Origin: Deltaproteobacteria bacterium
Lineage (GTDB): Bacteria; Desulfobacterota; Anaeroferrophillalia; Anaeroferrophillales; Tharpellaceae
DNA: 8,084 nucleotides
Assembly: GCA_013153415.1 (NCBI GenBank)
Contig: JAADEO010000016.1
Span: forward strand, 1 to 8,084
Reading direction: 5' to 3'
In this document: positions 6,740 through 8,084 of the stretch, piece by piece
Layout: each line of letters opens with the position of its first letter
Numbering within the stretch: the stretch's first letter is position 1
Position numbers and translations under genes: made by a program
Notes under the pieces: model-generated
Databases searched by the model: none
What the model was told of the DNA's origin: nothing
The model's input: the letters and a program-made list of their open reading frames with translations, nothing else

Positions 6740-7948
6740 TCAGGGCTTGAGGTTGAAGGAGTCCGGAACGATGCTCCAGCAGGCTTTTTTGCCGCTCTCG
6801 AGGCTGCCGTAATCGGGGTCGATCTTCAGGGCCCGGGCCGGATTTATAGTGACCATGGCCAGGGCGTCGAGCATTGTGAAACCGCTTTGTTCGAGCAAAA
6901 AATCCAGTTCTTTCCAGAGGTCGAGATCGCTGTTCGAGGTCAGGCTGTCGGTGCCCAGACAGAGGTTCAAGCCGGCCCGAGCCAGTCTTTCATACGGGGC
7001 CTTGCCGACGCCGATGAAGGCATTGCTCCGGGGACAGAGGCAGACGTTGACCCGGTGCCGGGCCAGGATTGCGATATCGCGGTCGTCGAGGTGGACGCAG
7101 TGCACCGCCAGGGTGCTGTCGTCGAGCAGGCCGAGTTTTTCGGCGTAGGCTGTCGGACTGAGGCCCGGGGGACGGAAATCGTCCGGCAGGATGCCGGCGG
7201 TTCGGAAGAAATCGGCCAGCTCGCCGCGGCCGGTCTGCAGAAGTTCGGTCTCCCCGACGTGTTCGGCCAGATGCAGGGCGAAGGGCCGCTGGCGCTCGTG
7301 ATCCCAGGTTTTGGCCGCCTGCAGGGTGTCAGGGGCGGTCGAGTAGAAGGCGTGCCCGGCCCGGCAGAAATTTTTTCGGTCGGCGATTTTCGGGTTTTTC
7401 CGTTCCGCCATCGTCGGCGGCGGCCAAAGTTTCCCTTTCCTTGTATGAGGCCGGTCGGCAAAACCGAACTGCTGGACCATGAGCCAGTGGGCGCATTGTT
7501 CGCGTTCCAGGAAAGGGGCCAGGCGGTCGGCGTGGCGGTCGGCCATGTCGGCCGCAAAGACGGTTCCGCAGCCGCGCATCTCGGCCAGGGCCGCAGACCA
7601 GGATTCGGTTTCCGGTTCCTGGTTGAGATGCGGCACCAGGCTTTTCAGCCAGGCGACGAAACCGTTTCCGCCGGTAGTTTTTCCCTTGAGATGGGAGATC
7701 TCGAGATGGGTGTGGGCATTGATCAGGCCGGGCGCCAGCGTCGCCTCGCCCAGGTCGATGACCGGGGCGGTTTCCGAACCGAGTTCGGCCCAGGTGCCGA
7801 CCGCGGCCAGGCGCAACCCGTCCACCTGCCGGGTCACCAGCAGGGCGCCGTTGTCGAGAACCGGTTTTTCCGCCTGCATGGTGATGATCGTCCGGGCCCG
7901 GATCAGCAGGCGTTCCGCCCCGGCGGCGGTTTTAATAATCTCTTGCAT
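6740..7948 (-). CDS. Metal-dependent amidohydrolase (deaminase/chlorohydrolase-like, possible aminodeoxyfutalosine deaminase)
   Basis: I start at the ATG at 7948 (402 residues), preceded by GGGAAAG at good spacing. The frame is open further up to a GTG at 8008, which would add 20 residues with no domain value. Numbering below is from 7948. A short beta-sandwich part (TIITM, AAVGTWAEL, IDLGEATLAPG) leads into the TIM barrel. Metal and catalytic residues are visible: HTH in LINAHTHLEIS (His79, His81), HLAEHVGE (His226, Glu229), VHCVHLDDRD (His283) and LGTDSLTSNSDL (Asp334). CPRSNAFIGVGKAP (305-318) and the closing NPARALKI are also typical of the COG0402 group. This group deaminates aminopurine-type nucleosides, guanine, cytosine or triazines. 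The LINAHTHLE / CPRSN / GTDSL combination resembles aminodeoxyfutalosine deaminase of the menaquinone futalosine route, but no mqn gene is in the window, so specificity is open. The central segment (about 163-195) is long and basic. The M48 protease gene follows after 15 bases. Confidence 0.85.
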   Translation of the reverse strand: MQEIIKTAAGAERLLIRARTIITMQAEKPVLDNGALLVTRQVDGLRLAAVGTWAELGSETAPVIDLGEATLAPGLINAHTHLEISHLKGKTTGGNGFVAWLKSLVPHLNQEPETESWSAALAEMRGCGTVFAADMADRHADRLAPFLEREQCAHWLMVQQFGFADRPHTRKGKLWPPPTMAERKNPKIADRKNFCRAGHAFYSTAPDTLQAAKTWDHERQRPFALHLAEHVGETELLQTGRGELADFFRTAGILPDDFRPPGLSPTAYAEKLGLLDDSTLAVHCVHLDDRDIAILARHRVNVCLCPRSNAFIGVGKAPYERLARAGLNLCLGTDSLTSNSDLDLWKELDFLLEQSGFTMLDALAMVTINPARALKIDPDYGSLESGKKACWSIVPDSFNLKP

Positions 7949-8084
7949 TCGCTTTCCCAAAACAGGTAGAACATGATAACGGGCGATTCCCGGGCGGGAG
8001 TCTATCACATTTTGTCCGGCAAAGGAAATCCCGGGATCTGTTGTGCCGGGCGGTCTTATCGAGGACGGAGCGTTGTACGGATTT
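7949..8084. other. Upstream region of the amidohydrolase gene, no supported gene
   Basis: No complete gene. Two palindromic elements are present: ATCCCGGGAT (8028-8037) and TCCCG-GG-CGGGA (7988-7999). At the right edge a minus-strand frame ends with TAA at 8058-8056, which could be the tail of an upstream gene. A plus-strand GTG at 8043 also stays open to the edge (VPGGLIEDGALYGF). Neither is long enough to support a call. I found no convincing -35/-10 pair. Confidence 0.4.

Noticed and set aside
5324..7969. Very long plus-strand open frame (881 codons) opposite the protease and amidohydrolase genes
   Set aside because: It is antisense to two genes with intact catalytic motifs. Its translation is rich in Gln, Glu, Gly and Asp without domains, as expected from the complement of GC-rich codons.
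7949..8008. 20-residue N-terminal extension of the amidohydrolase from GTG 8008
   Set aside because: GTG start without a good ribosome site and no family similarity. ATG 7948 has GGGAAAG at suitable spacing.
1..8084. Recurring ccagggcc / ggccagg words as a dispersed repeat
   Set aside because: They fall inside genes as common Ala-Leu-Ala and similar codon runs in a GC-rich genome. They show no regular spacing or extended similarity, so are not a repeat family or CRISPR.
8041..8084. Possible plus-strand gene start (GTG 8043) or minus-strand gene end (TAA 8058-8056)
   Set aside because: Fewer than 15 codons are visible in either reading; they cannot be separated without sequence beyond the right edge.

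Overview
The window is a GC-rich, gene-dense bacterial chromosome segment in which every gene I can support lies on the minus strand, so it reads from right (8084) to left (1). An anaerobe of the Desulfobacterota / Desulfuromonadales type would fit the gene content: CbiA-type cobyrinate diamide synthase, a FecCD/BtuC permease, a TIGR03790 (exosortase-associated) protein, an excisionase-HTH plus binding-protein regulator, and a membrane M48 protease with TPRs. This placement is inferred from content and style; no rRNA or other phylogenetic marker is present. I see no insertion sequence, tRNA, CRISPR array, riboswitch or clear terminator.

Right part (about 8084 to 4880): an upstream region of 136 bases, then a metal-dependent amidohydrolase of the deaminase/chlorohydrolase type, and 15 bases later a polytopic M48 metalloprotease with a C-terminal TPR region. 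These two form a probable two-gene unit. An 86-base gap follows (4794-4879). It is the only real intergenic space inside the window and holds a candidate promoter and a perfect 7-base inverted repeat.

Left part (4793 to 1): five genes packed with overlaps or a 14-base gap, almost certainly co-transcribed. In order they are a one-component regulator (HTH fused to a periplasmic-binding-protein-like domain), cobyrinate a,c-diamide synthase (cbiA), a FecCD/BtuC-family permease, a secreted TIGR03790 protein joined to the permease by an ATGA stop/start overlap, and the N-terminal end of a polytopic GT-C-like (TMTC/PMT-type) membrane protein that runs off the left edge.

The first half of this unit looks like cobalamin (or related metal chelate) synthesis and uptake under a local ligand-sensing regulator. 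The second half looks like envelope protein export or glycosylation. A single overlapping transcript joining the two, and a BtuC-type permease with no ATPase or binding protein beside it, are the most unusual things here. No single gene is of an unknown family, so any novelty lies in the combination.
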